Below are positions 11,741 to 21,772 of a stretch of DNA of 64,000 bases, one piece after another. Both the position numbers and the translations under genes were made by a program. Below the pieces are notes generated by a model. The model saw only the letters and a program-made list of their open reading frames with translations, had not been told where the DNA came from and ran no database searches. Where the stretch lies: assembly GCF_040954645.1 (NCBI RefSeq), contig NC_092805.1, positions 68,805,186 to 68,869,185 on the forward strand, given 5' to 3'. Positions within the stretch are counted from its first letter, which is position 1, and each line of letters opens with the position of its first letter. The DNA comes from Diabrotica undecimpunctata. Its lineage: Eukaryota > Arthropoda > Insecta > Coleoptera > Chrysomelidae.

Positions 11741-13030
11741 GTGAATTTTTCTTTGATCCGTACCCTTATTATTATTTCTTCATTTGTCGTTGCCAATGGT
11801 CCTTTGTTTGCGCCCACTAAGTTCACCCGCGGTATTTTTTAAATGAAATTTGTCAACTCAACTTCTTCGATCAATTTTCTATTGATTAGTGATATTTCTG
11901 ATCCAGAATCTATTAAAATTGTAATTGGTTTTTCGTTTATAAAACCGTTTACAAATTTTAAAGTTGATCCTTGTCTTTTTTCATTGTTCCCAGCGAGTTT
12001 GATAAATTCTTTCAAGTGACAAAATATTCCGGTTTGTTTCTTTGTTTCTAGTGGGCGCTTTCGTGAAAAACCGCCTGCTGCAAACCTTGGTTTCTCGGTT
12101 CATCATTATGGCTATTTTCTTCATATCTTTCTATATTGGCGTTATTTACTTCTCTTCTCGGTCCACTCTGTCGTTCGTTATTAAAACAGTTTTCACGATA
12201 TCGTTGTTCATTTGTATTCCTGTTATTACTGTTTTCATGATATGTCAATGCAGTTTTGTTTTTCCAATTTTCTTCCTGTCTATTTCAGTTCCATTGTTAG
12301 TTTCTCGGTTCATAATTATTTCCCCTTCCATCTCTCCTTTCATAATCTCTTCTTGGCACAAATTCTCTTCTTTGCCGGTCCGTTTGGCAAAATTGTCCCC
12401 GTTTCTAATGTGTCGTGTCTCCTGATTTGTATGATTTTTATGTGTTCTCTTGGTTTACCTGTCGACGCAATGACTCTCGGATTTGTAAAAATTGGCGTAG
12501 GCTAGAAATGTCTTTGTTATTTTGTAGTGTGATGTGGTCTTCCAACGTTTCTTCAAAATACCTCGCAATCAATTCCAGTAGTTGTTCCGATGAATAAATG
12601 TATTCGAGATACCTCGCGTTGTAATGTAATCTTTTGTAATCTTTTTTTTCTTTTTGATAAAATTGACCGGTGTGTTATTCATACATCCCCTCCAAATTGG
12701 ATTATCACCTCACTAGTACCTTGAATAATTATTTCTTTTCTTTCTCGTTTTTGCATCTTAATTTCCGCAATTTGCTTCTCGATTTGCATAACTTTTTCTT
12801 CTATTTCTCGCACGTCCTTGTGTATCACATCTGATTGTGTATCACGTCAAATTTGATTTTTAAATTCTCTAAATCTTTTTTTATTTGAGTCTGAATTTTC
12901 ATTTCTTGTTCTCTTGTTTCTTTCTTCATAATTTCTAAACATCCTTTTATTTCATTTTCATGCCTTCCTATACGTTTTTCCATTTTTTTTTCGTTTTCTT
13001 CTATCATTTGTTTTGTTTCTTGTTGATGTT
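11740..13030 (-). pseudogene. old LTR-retrotransposon remnant, gag to protease
   Basis: Read on the minus strand from the right, 13007-12825 encodes a charged coiled coil (MIEENEKKMEKRIGRHENEI). Gag-like pieces follow at 12470-12600 (YFEETLEDHITLQNNKDISS), then an Asn/Arg-rich tail at 12248-12048. A retropepsin start lies near 11960-11870: ITILIDSGSEISLINRKLI, with the catalytic D-S-G. The order (coiled-coil Gag, polar tail, DSG protease) matches the young element at 25857-32465, suggesting a related family. Stops and frameshifts are frequent and no LTRs were found. Confidence 0.6.
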
Positions 13031-13059
13031 CAAAAAATTCTCTATTTTTAATATAAGAT

Positions 13060-13260
13060 TAATATTCACTTATTCTAATATTTAATGGTCTTGATGTTTT
13101 ACCTAAAGAAAACTGATCGCATTCACAAGGTATTTTATAAATACAATTCTTTGTTCTTTTTTGTTCATGGTTAGATTTAGCTTTAGATAAAATAGATCTC
13201 AATGTGTTTGTTGTTTTGAATATTGTTGTTGAAATAAGGGCTATTTTATCGAAACCTTAA
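13060..13260 (-). pseudogene. Penelope-like GIY-YIG endonuclease fragment
   Basis: The minus strand reads LRSILSKAKSNHEQKRTKNC, then IYKIPCECDQFSLGKTSRPL, then NIRISEY. This is the (V/I)YKIPC.CG..YIG.T.R.L..R+ segment of Penelope-like element endonucleases. The YIG core is degraded to SLG. Only this short piece survives. Confidence 0.6.
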
Positions 13261-13289
13261 CCTAACAATAAACAAGATAAAACACAGAA

Positions 13290-13345
13290 TTCTCTTTTAA
13301 AAATACCCTGTGAATGCGAGGTATTTATTTATTGGGAGTAAACTA
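13290..13345 (+). pseudogene. second Penelope-like endonuclease scrap, opposite strand
   Basis: The plus strand reads LLKIPCECEVFIYWE before a stop, again the KIPCECG.VYIGE segment of the GIY-YIG domain. It faces the minus-strand fragment just to its left, like the opposed pair at 21.8-25.5 kb. Confidence 0.4.
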
Positions 13346-13630
13346 ACTGTTAGACTAAATACTTACCACGTCAGGATGGTATTATGAGGTTTTTTCCTGT
13401 TTTTTTTTCATGAAAAAGTTGATTTCATGTAATCGAATGTACTATCTAACAATAAAGTCGTCATAGGAATGCAATTCAGCTATATTGGTAATATTATTTT
13501 AAAGTCGTCTACTTTAATATGTATAATATATATCTGAATTGTCAATATAAATGAGTCAGATAAAATTAAATTATTAGAATTTTTCACCAAGTAACAAAAA
13601 ACAAAATTTGTTTAATTAATTAATGTTTGT

Positions 13631-13755
13631 ATTTTGAGAACGATTTTCGAAGTGGAAATTGAAACGTCAATAAGATTAGTTTAAACTTCAATTGTGACTT
13701 ATTCCCATTAAAATAGTAGTTGCGTTAAGATGTTATAAGAAAACAGTTCAGAACA
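13631..13755 (+). repeat. dispersed repeat, copy 3, with hammerhead-like core
   Basis: Has ttttgagaacgattttcgaa, gtggaaattgaaacgtcaat, then aaacttcaattgtgacttat, tcccattaaaatagtag and a degraded gaaaacagttcagaac. Of the three copies this best preserves the TGAGAA / stem / GAAACG order. Confidence 0.6.
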
Positions 13756-14078
13756 ATTTCAAAAAACGAAGCAAAAAAACACGAAAACACGCGATTTATG
13801 CTCGGGGTACGGGTATAGGTACTGGTATATGCATTGACTCACAAAAAAATATCTTTTCTTTTTCTTTAAAACGACATTTGGCAGAAGTCTAGAGTTCACA
13901 GTATCCGAGAAATGATTTTTTACTGTTTGCCACTTACATCACTTTTGTTCAATTTTTCATAATTTTTCGCACAAACATTGTTCTATTCGGTGTGAGCCGA
14001 TGAGTAGAGGGGATATGACAGTTTTCACCAGCGCTGTTAGTGGCAGTTTTCTGCATTTAACTTGTAAATTTTCAATTA

Positions 14079-14519
14079 ATGGCGAATATGGATTTTTCAA
14101 AAAAAAAAGATATAGCAGCTGTTGTATTGATACATGTAAAAATACTGGGTAATTGGGTATAACAGTGATTGTAAATTTTATTCATTTCCTGTTGCTAAGC
14201 ATAAAACAGTTCAAAGAGAAAAGTGGATTATTGCTATCAATAAGAAAAAGTAAGTAAATAACCTATAATACAAACAACATAATATTTCTATGGTGTAAAA
14301 TAAAAAAATAATTGATTTTGTAGCGAGGATGGATCATTATGGACTCCAAAAAGTCATCATTTAATTTGCAGTGATCATTTTCTTGGAGGAAGAAAATCTG
14401 ATGCAGAAATGAGCCCTAGTTATGTACCTGAGGCCTGGATGCAGCTATTATATTTCGAAACATTGCGTACATGCCCAGCATCAACTAAATCTTTCCCCTT
14501 TTTTGGTGTAACTGGTTGA
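14079..14519 (+). pseudogene. THAP-domain gene copy with intron, frameshifted
   Basis: Exon 1 starts at ATG 14079 and gives YSSCCIDTCKNTG, the start of a THAP C2CH finger, then hits TAA at 14151. Beyond it another frame gives CKFYSFPVAKHKTVQREKW, then IIAINKK. The break coincides with an 8-bp insertion that partly duplicates tgggtaat next to tgggtata. A 74-bp intron runs 14250-14323 (GTAAGT...TTTTGTAG). Exon 2 continues EDGSLWTPKSHHLICSDHFL, then GGRKSDAEMSPSYVPE, containing the CxxH of the finger, and ends at TGA 14517. All four zinc ligands and the FP and W positions are present, so only the 8-bp insertion breaks the domain. It is likely a dispersed THAP-family copy. Confidence 0.75.
14250..14323 (+). 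other. spliceosomal intron in THAP copy
   Basis: The 5' site GTAAGT and 3' site TTTTGTAG flank 74 bp. Removing it joins INKK to EDGSLW in frame across a split codon, as expected at this position in THAP families. Confidence 0.7.
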
Positions 14520-16250
14520 TATGGAATATCATGTGATATAGACTTAAATCCAGTGTAATGTTTAATATCCATTTTGATAAAATTCAAACAAATTGATATC
14601 TAAGTACTAAGGCCTACGCACACAAAAAATAACGCTGATCAAAAACAGTAAACAGAATGAAAAATGAAAACAAGAGGTGTAAACTGGATTTTGACAGATC
14701 CGATATCCGATGACACGAAATACGAAATTTTTTGTACGAATATATTTGATTGTCGTATCCGACATTTTTTGACATAATCTATGTCATAATATATGTATCA
14801 TGTGTCAGATTATTGGATGGATTAATATTTATTTCAATTAATTGTCAATAAATGTTAGCTGTTTTGTTTGATAATATAATATATATTATATTGAGCTACG
14901 TTCTCGTCGTTTTTGCCTCACATAGTGTAGAAGACCCAAAAGCAACACTTTATGTATTGCATTTATATAATAATTAGGTCTTTGTTCCATTTTAAATTTA
15001 TTTCAAATAGTAAACATAAACACTCCACAAAAGTAAGTAAGGTAAGGTAACCTTTAAATATTTTCACATAAACTTCGTCTTTTTCTCAATGGCCTCTTGC
15101 GTAAGTAGTCATCCAGTCGCAGGAACTTATATCTTACATATTATAATTATAATGAATAAAATAAAAAAGCGTAATTACTTTTATTATTCATTCTGTGTAT
15201 TCGTTCAGTAATCAGTTTACAATAATATTTCAGTTCATAATCTGTGTATTTTGAGATAAATATCTATTTTTCTCGTTTTGTCATATTTCACTTACACCGG
15301 TTTTACAAGAAAAGTACAAGTTTCAAACCGCGAGAGAGCGCTACCGGCGAAACTCACAGCCAATAACTTTTTTCTACCCAGTTTTAGGTATATGCAATGG
15401 TACATTTGGTAGAAAAAAACAATTACTTTTAAAATGGTCTATTGTAGAAGGTTCTAGGACTAATTTTAAGCTGGATGCGGTTATTGAAAGTTATGTACTT
15501 CTAACGATTTTTGCAGCTATTTTTTAAATGTCTCAATATAACTTTTTTTCTTGTACATTTTTCATCAAATCGTCAAACATCATACTTTTAAGAACCATAT
15601 CTTGGTTACCGTTAGAACTAGAATATTTTTCAAAAGACTATTTTAAAGTACAGAAAATAACCTCTCTTTTTTATTTCGTAATGAAAATATCTAAATATAC
15701 AAGAAAAAAAAATTAAAATGAAAAATTAAAAAAAAACTCAACCTTGACGAAGCTTAAAGTTAATCCCAGATCCTCTACAATAGACCATTTTTAAGGTAAT
15801 TTAGTTTCCTTTCTACTACATGTGCCACTACATATACTTAAAAATGCATAGAAAAAAATTATAGAATATTGTTTGCGAAAAAATAAGGACAATAGCCCAA
15901 AATTGGTGCAAATCGCAATTTTTCTTGTGTTTTTGCTTTTTTTTCGGAATACATTTTAAGAAATAAAAAATAATTATTTTTCACTTTAAAAAGTGACGTT
16001 TCAATAAAGTTTCATTTTGAACATCTTTGCTGTATATGTATATGCACAAAAAGTGCATACAATTCAACCAAATGCACTCTAGTGCATAGGGACTAATTCA
16101 CCCCTTTCTCAAAAATGCACCCCTTTAAAAGGTAGAACTCCGCGGTTTTTTCATATTTGGGGGTCCATTGACCATTCGAAACAATAAAATTCATTTAACG
16201 CTGTAATTCCTTTCAGCCATTTTTTGACATAATCAATAGTTTTGTGAAAT
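14520..16250. other. no gene recognised
   Basis: AT-rich. Short ORFs such as 15528-15716 are low-complexity and unlike known proteins. A GC-richer patch near 15320-15360 (ccgcgagagagcgctaccgg) has no identifiable role. Confidence 0.4.
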
Positions 16251-16254
16251 TCTA

Positions 16255-16480
16255 CATTTATTCAGTGCTGCTATATGCGGTGGAGACTTGGACAATAAAA
16301 GCTATCATCGTGAATCGACTTAGGGCCTTCGAAATATCGGTGTTCAGGAGAATCCTTTAAGTTTTCTGGACAGACCATATAACTAACGTCGAATAGGCAG
16401 AGTAAGACAACTGCTGCAAATAGTGAAGCGAAGAAAATCAGCTTACTTAGATCATGTGTTTAAGAATTCCAAGTATAAAT
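16255..16480 (+). pseudogene. LINE C-terminal fragment
   Basis: Frames read VLLYAVETWTIKAIIVNRLR, then AFEISVFRRIL, a stop, then VFWTDHITNVE. This is the LLYG.E(T/A)WTL......+L.AFE.W.(Y/F)RR+L.(I)SW.D..TN motif of insect LINE proteins. Internal stops mark it as dead. Confidence 0.7.
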
Positions 16481-16539
16481 TTTTAAAATTAATTATAAAC
16501 AATAATTAATTATAAACATAATACAAACCAATCGGCAAA

Positions 16540-18480
16540 AAACATGAATGACTGATAAAATATTACAAATGATGAATTTGAGAAGACAACACAAGAATAA
16601 TGATAACAGTATATTCACAAGAAATCAACAAACAAATAAGAAGAAAGATAGTGGAGTCAAAGGAGAAGGGGCTGCAGAATTATGTAAAGAGAAAGAAGAT
16701 TTACTGAAAAAACACAATGACAAACTTCTTCGCCAAAAAATAAGGAAACAAACTGGAAATAGAAATAATAGACGGTGTTGCATACTAACAAGTATGAACG
16801 ATCGGATGCTGACAATATTTGAAGAAATAAACGACGAATGGAAAGCATATATAAAAAAATATTCTCAGACAACAGGACACAATAAACTAACAGACGTTGA
16901 TGGGCAATAATTTGCCCATTATAAGATAAGAAATAAAATATGCACTGAAAACCATAAACTTGGAAAAGCACCTGGTCCCGATTACATTTACAGTGAAATT
17001 GTAAGGCTTTTAGAAGATAAAAACTTATAATCTTGGCAACAAATCTTCAAGAATAGGTATAAAACTAGTAAAGTTCTACAAAATTGATTAACATAACGTA
17101 ATGTTAACACCCCTGCTTTAATCTAAAAACGCTAAAAATATAACAACTTTCGACTGATATATCTCAGGTGCCATATGTTAAAGTTATTTCTGAAAATGAT
17201 TCATAACATTACAATTACAATTATAAAAAGTATGAAGAAGATATGGGCCCAGAACAGTTTGAATTCAGAAATGGTACGGGAACTCGAAAGGCCTTGTGTA
17301 TTTTTATTGTGCTTATTAAAAAAGTCGAAATATACAAAAAGATGCATATTTATGTTTCAGAGATTATGAAAGACCCTTGATAAAGTCAAGCATGAAAGAA
17401 TGCTTACAAAATATACAAAATACATAATAGAATGCTTACAAAAAATAATAGTAATTATAAATATAACACGAGAACTCTATTGGAACCAAAATTCATTTAT
17501 TAGAACGAAGATGGGGACACTGGAACCGTAAAAATTCAAAGGGAAGCTAGACAAGGTCATATATTCTCGCCAATATTATTCAACCTGTACTCAGAGGAGA
17601 TATATGATATATAATATAATATGTACAAGCTGTGTATGAGGTACCAGAAGGTATTACAGTCAATGTAAAAATAAATTGTTAATAACATGTGATATGTTGA
17701 AGATGCGGTATTAATTGCCGAAAGTGGAAAAGAACTGCAAAATCTGTTGAACAAGGTCCTAAGTGAGGTTGAAAAGTATGCACTTAAGATTAATGCAAAT
17801 AAAACTTAGAAATTAATGGTAATCACAAAAAAGAATACTTCAAATATAAACATTATTATTTACTGACAAAATAATTGAACAAGGATTTAATATTTAGTAT
17901 GCTGAATACGTACCCTTGGCTCAGAACAACAAGTAAAATGTAGAAAAAACAAACAGACCAGACAAGCATTTCTTAAAATGTAACAATGTTTTACCAATCA
18001 AAATCTTGATCTAACTCTACGCTATCGCATGATAAAATGTTATATAAACAATATCCTACTATGACTGCATGGAATGGCAGCCTGGACGTTGACATTAAGC
18101 TAGTTATGACGAATGAAAATCGTTAAAATGTAGATATTCCGCGGCATACTAAAAATTCCATGGACTGGTCATGTTACAAATTAAGAAGTTTAAAGATGTA
18201 TGAATAGAGACCGCGAACTTGTAGAACTTACTAAAAAACGGAAAAGATCTGATCTCGGACATACATTCAAACATACGAGATATAACTTTCAACTCATAAT
18301 GGAAGGAAAATATAAGGAAATAAATCGCGATCCTGGCAGATGACAAATGACCAAGCTGCGTAACATCAATGATTGGATGGGACTAGACCTCCAAACACTA
18401 ATAAGAAAAGCACACGATAGAGACAAATTTGCAGAAGTCATTGCCAACCTCTATTAAAGACGGCTTCTAAAGAAGAAGAA
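16540..18480 (+). pseudogene. long decayed LINE: pre-RT, RT and C-terminal domains
   Basis: An open stretch (16548-16910) ends in NDRMLTIFEEINDEWKAYIK, a pre-RT segment. Near 16950-17010 comes KAPGPDYIYSEIVRLLED, the first RT motif. Near 17240-17400 is GPEQFEFRNGTGTRKAL, the counterpart of QFGFR.G.GTREA, then a decayed DY.KAFD.V segment. Near 17545-17600 the text matches QGC..SP.LFN.YSEE. Near 17690-17800 the catalytic box reads YVEDAVLIAESGKELQNLLN, so the usual (Y/F)ADD is lost. The C-terminal part (18030-18460) has FRGILKIPWTGHVT and DWMGLDLQTLIRKAHDRDKF. This is the most complete LINE body in the window, but it has many stops. Confidence 0.75.
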
Positions 18481-19255
18481 TGCTCTTAGTAATCAAATCT
18501 AATCAGTTGACTGAGTTAGTTAATCCCTGTTAAAGGTCTAAGCCAGGATAGGATAATATCTAAAAATTGTACGAAAAAGTAGCAGGTAGGACTTATATTT
18601 TTCTTTTTATTTTAAAGCTTTTGTTGTTTGTTTTGCACATTTTTTTGCGCAAGTAGGATATTTTCAGATAGGTAAAAAGGAAGTGAAGTGCATTATAAAG
18701 ACGATTTTTTTTTTCATTTGAGTTAAACTCATGGGGAAGCATAATGTACTAAAATTTCAACAGTTATATATGTTTACAAAAAAAACCACATATTATGTTC
18801 GAGATACTTTTCCGGATGCGTCGTCACATACAAGTATTTATTTACCCTGAAAATTATTATAAATAAAAACGTCAAGCGTAAATACATAAAACTACTACTT
18901 TTATCATCCGTAATTATTTCTTTGTTTGGTTTACACAGTCGCAAAAATGCTATTCAGGGTCATTTTATCTGGTACCGCATACATTTTTAACATGATTGGA
19001 ATCGCGGTTCAGTAATTGTTGTAATTATTTCTAATTGTACGTTTCGTTCCTTTAATTAGTTCCTCGAATTTCGACAAAAACGTGCAAATAATTCGGCACG
19101 GCAAGACCATCTATTAATTAAACTGTAGTACTTTCGATTCGTTTGTTGTTTCAACTGAATGTTTTCCTTGTGTTCTTAATAATTTTTGAGAGACAGTCCA
19201 TTTATATCGGTTTTTTATATATTGATTTATAAAGAAGTATAGAAGTATGAAATAT
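18481..19255. other. no gene recognised
   Basis: AT-rich sequence with no recognisable frame or repeat. Confidence 0.4.
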
Positions 19256-19670
19256 TTTCATCATCATCATCATTTTGTTCTAGTTCCATGACCGTTAGAT
19301 CATATTCGCTATCGTTATTGATAGCAACTCTAAATACTGAAATGTAATCGATTTTCTGTACATTCTCTTTTTGACCACGATGTTCTTTTTCTTCCAGGAT
19401 CATTTTTTCCTTGAATAATTCCCTGTGTAATGGGATGCAAAGATTTATATTTTTTAGGGTGTTTCTTAATGTGACCGAAATATTCCAGCTTGCCTCTTTA
19501 TTATACTGACCAGTTGTGTTGTTGGGTTCAGCCGTCTAAGGACCTCCTTATTTATAATTTTGAGCCTTCTTATAATTCGAGCCAGCTTATCTTTAGTCAT
19601 CGTCTGTATGCCCACATTTTAAAGGCTTCCAAGGGTTTAAGCATGGCCTCACTAAGAGTCCACGCGTTCA

Positions 19671-19684
19671 CTCCATATAGTAGT
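19671..19684. repeat. SINE target-site duplication, left copy
   Basis: tccatatagtagta, identical to the copy at 19970-19983. Confidence 0.75.
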
Positions 19685-19969
19685 ATATATATATATATAT
19701 ATATACCCGGTATTTAGGCGGCACACGCCCTTCCGGTAGGGATCTATGGAGGAGTATCACCAAGCCGCAAGCCCTTATCTCTTGCCGTACTGCTCCACCA
19801 TAGGCCGATCAGATACCAGCATATTCTAGACTAAGCCGCAGATTCATTTAGAATTTTAAACTGCTGCGTTAGCCTTTTTGTTTTCTGTACACCGAGATGG
19901 GGATTGAACTGACATCTCTCGCAGTGAAGCGAAGGAGAAGCCAGCCGCCCAGCCCGCTTGGCTATCCGA
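19685..19969 (-). mobile_element. tRNA-derived SINE
   Basis: On the minus strand the element starts TCGGATAGCCAAGCGGGCTG. TAGCCAAGCGGG (19953-19964) fits the RNA polymerase III A box, and AGTTCAATCCC around 19911-19919 fits the B box, at tRNA-like spacing. The body continues through an unrelated region to CCCGGG at about 19706-19710 and ends in a (TA)n tail. It is flanked by 14-bp identical target-site duplications and interrupts a LINE motif that reads through once the SINE and one duplication are removed. It would depend on a LINE for retrotransposition. Confidence 0.8.
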
Positions 19970-19983
19970 TCCATATAGTAGTA
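19970..19983. repeat. SINE target-site duplication, right copy
   Basis: tccatatagtagta, adjacent to the tRNA-like 5' end of the SINE. Confidence 0.75.
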
Positions 19984-20379
19984 CCGGAAAGATATAGAAA
20001 TTTTTCATTAGAATGGGAAGGTAAATACTAAAATCGTGGCTTATAGTACATTCATATTTATTGTTGTTTTTTGGATTTTCAATATTAGTGTCCTTTTTGA
20101 GACTAGAAAGACTTTTTACAAGTGTATCTGTTTCCTTCGTCACAATTATTGCTACACCATTTTTGTGTTTGGAACTGTTTTCTGAATATTATACAATGTG
20201 ATCATCTATAGTTACTTGAGCAGAGCCTGGCCATCTCATTTCACTTATTCCAAGGATACTTATATTGAGCCGCCTCATTTCTTTAATGATGTTGTAAATT
20301 GTTGTCTTTCTTAATTCGCACATGCTTTTTACATTTCATGTACCCATTTTCCTCTATACATTATTCTAGCTGATATGGA

Positions 20380-20885
20380 GATTTTAGTACCTCTGTTCCA
20401 TTTAAGGAGGGTCAGTACTCGTTGCTGTTGCATTTATCAACCACTTGCATGATTTTTTTATACAAAGATAGTGATCTGTATGACTTCTGAAACCTAAGAG
20501 CTAATCGGGGTTGGACCAAATAAGAGTTAGACAAGCGAGGCTATTAGCTAATATTAAAGACATTTCATTCAAGACAAGAGTACAATATTAGAGCCTTTAT
20601 GATAGACGTTGTATTCCCGTTCATACCTCGGGGTATTATTGCAATATAAAAAATAGAAAATAATGATATACTACTTATTAAGTGCCGAGACAGGCTAATA
20701 ACATGACAACTTTAAGATAAAGAGGAAAAATTCAATACTATTTATTAATATAGTGTTCTTACGTCCAAGATGATATATATTGATTTTACTTTTTTTCTGT
20801 ATTAATATGTAGCTAGTAGATACTTATCTATAATCCCGATAAGTCACTTATCTACTTCAGAGATGCACCTCTGCCTACGCGAGCA
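20380..20885. other. no gene recognised
   Basis: AT-rich sequence between two LINE fragments. No frame or repeat is recognised. Confidence 0.4.
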
Positions 20886-21233
20886 GTGGTTTATCTCCTA
20901 ATACCATACAGAGGAAACCATTGTCCTACCCTCAGTCCATATCCAAACCTATCATTCGAGTCCCAGTATGTTGGATGGATTTATCGAGAAAGATCCTATA
21001 TTGAATATAGAAATGATTTTAATCAACGAGTAGGAACAATGTTTCTCCCAAGAAGAGGATTGAGCTACTGGGCCTGCTACCCGACACTCGGAAAAAATCA
21101 TTATGCAAAAAACGATCCAACACAGCCTCGGAATTTATACGAAACAAGGATATACGACTTAGGAATCACAGATCGAAATTACAAGAAACCGCAACGAAAC
21201 AAAATGAAACACTTTCAGAAATGGAAATACTAG
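20886..21233 (+). CDS. open frame of unknown nature ahead of a LINE
   Basis: A 115-codon open frame with Tyr/Pro/Arg-rich composition (for example GLSYWACYPTLGKNHY) that I do not recognise. Its 3' third overlaps, in another frame, the start of a LINE endonuclease domain, so the frame is more likely the leader or first-ORF region of that LINE, or chance, than a gene. No domain, signal peptide or membrane segment is evident. Confidence 0.2.
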   Translation: MVYLLIPYRGNHCPTLSPYPNLSFESQYVGWIYRERSYIEYRNDFNQRVGTMFLPRRGLSYWACYPTLGKNHYAKNDPTQPRNLYETRIYDLGITDRNYKKPQRNKMKHFQKWKY

Positions 21234-21772
21234 GCACATATATAATAGTTTTAAGTAAAACAAAACGAAGTTCAAAGAGAAAAAATTATCAGGAAATACA
21301 TACACATGGAGTGGAGCTTGCAAACATGAAAGGGCAGCAAAATGAGTATCGATATTACTAAAAAATAAATGGAAAAAACACATAAAAGTTTGCCCGCAAA
21401 TAAATGGACGAATAATAGAAATTAAAACCAACATATTCGAACAACCAACAATAATTTTTGGAGTATATACAGTGAATGACAATGTGACCATAAGAAAAAA
21501 TAAAAGTTGATTTTTTCAACGCAGTTTAAGATAACTACTAATTAGTACTAGAGAAATTTATATACACGGGAAGACGACAAAAACACAATGCCCAGAAAGA
21601 TAAGAAGATGCAAAAAATCAGAAATACGAGGCATTAAGTAGAACTTCTACAACAAAGAATAAGGCCGAGAAAAACGAATACTGAGAGAGAATGTGCAGAG
21701 ACATAGACAACATGATGGGGTATAAAAGATCAAGTGAAGCATGGAAAAAAACATCAGAAGTAATAAATGAAC
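21150..21772 (+). pseudogene. LINE endonuclease-domain fragment
   Basis: Shifting frames give RNHRSKLQETATKQNETLSE, then YIIVLSKTKRSSKR, the counterpart of the D..(V/I)LSETK endonuclease motif. YTWSGACKHERAAK follows, then KNKWKKHIKVCPQINGRIIE and PTIIFGVYTVNDNVTIRK, the counterpart of (I)FGVYGPN(E)D. REIYIHGKT replaces the usual (I/V).GD.N. Near 21715-21770 is GYKRSSEAWK. It stops exactly where the Penelope arm begins (21773), so the Penelope copy probably inserted here. Confidence 0.65.

Larger units (their letters stand above)
19260..20370 (-). pseudogene. internally deleted LINE, split by a SINE
   Basis: The minus strand starts near 20350 with the endonuclease N-terminus: MCELRKTTIYNIIKEMRRLN, then ISILGISEMRWPGSAQVTID, then KNGVAIIVT to about 20110. 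It jumps, with the middle of the protein missing, to a C-terminal segment PILMKNFYIFPVLLYG ending at 19984. The reading resumes at about 19670 beyond a SINE as VNAWTLSEAMLKPLEAFKMW, then AYRR, and near 19480 as KLEYFGHIKKHPKKYKSL. The two halves PVLLYG and VNAWTL join into the standard LLYG.EAWTL motif. Internal deletion and stops make it dead. Confidence 0.75.

Noticed and set aside
12042..12505. Overlapping hydrophobic open frames on the plus strand
   Set aside because: They are antisense shadows of the Asn/Arg-rich gag tail on the minus strand, whose complement reads as Phe/Ser/Leu/Ile.
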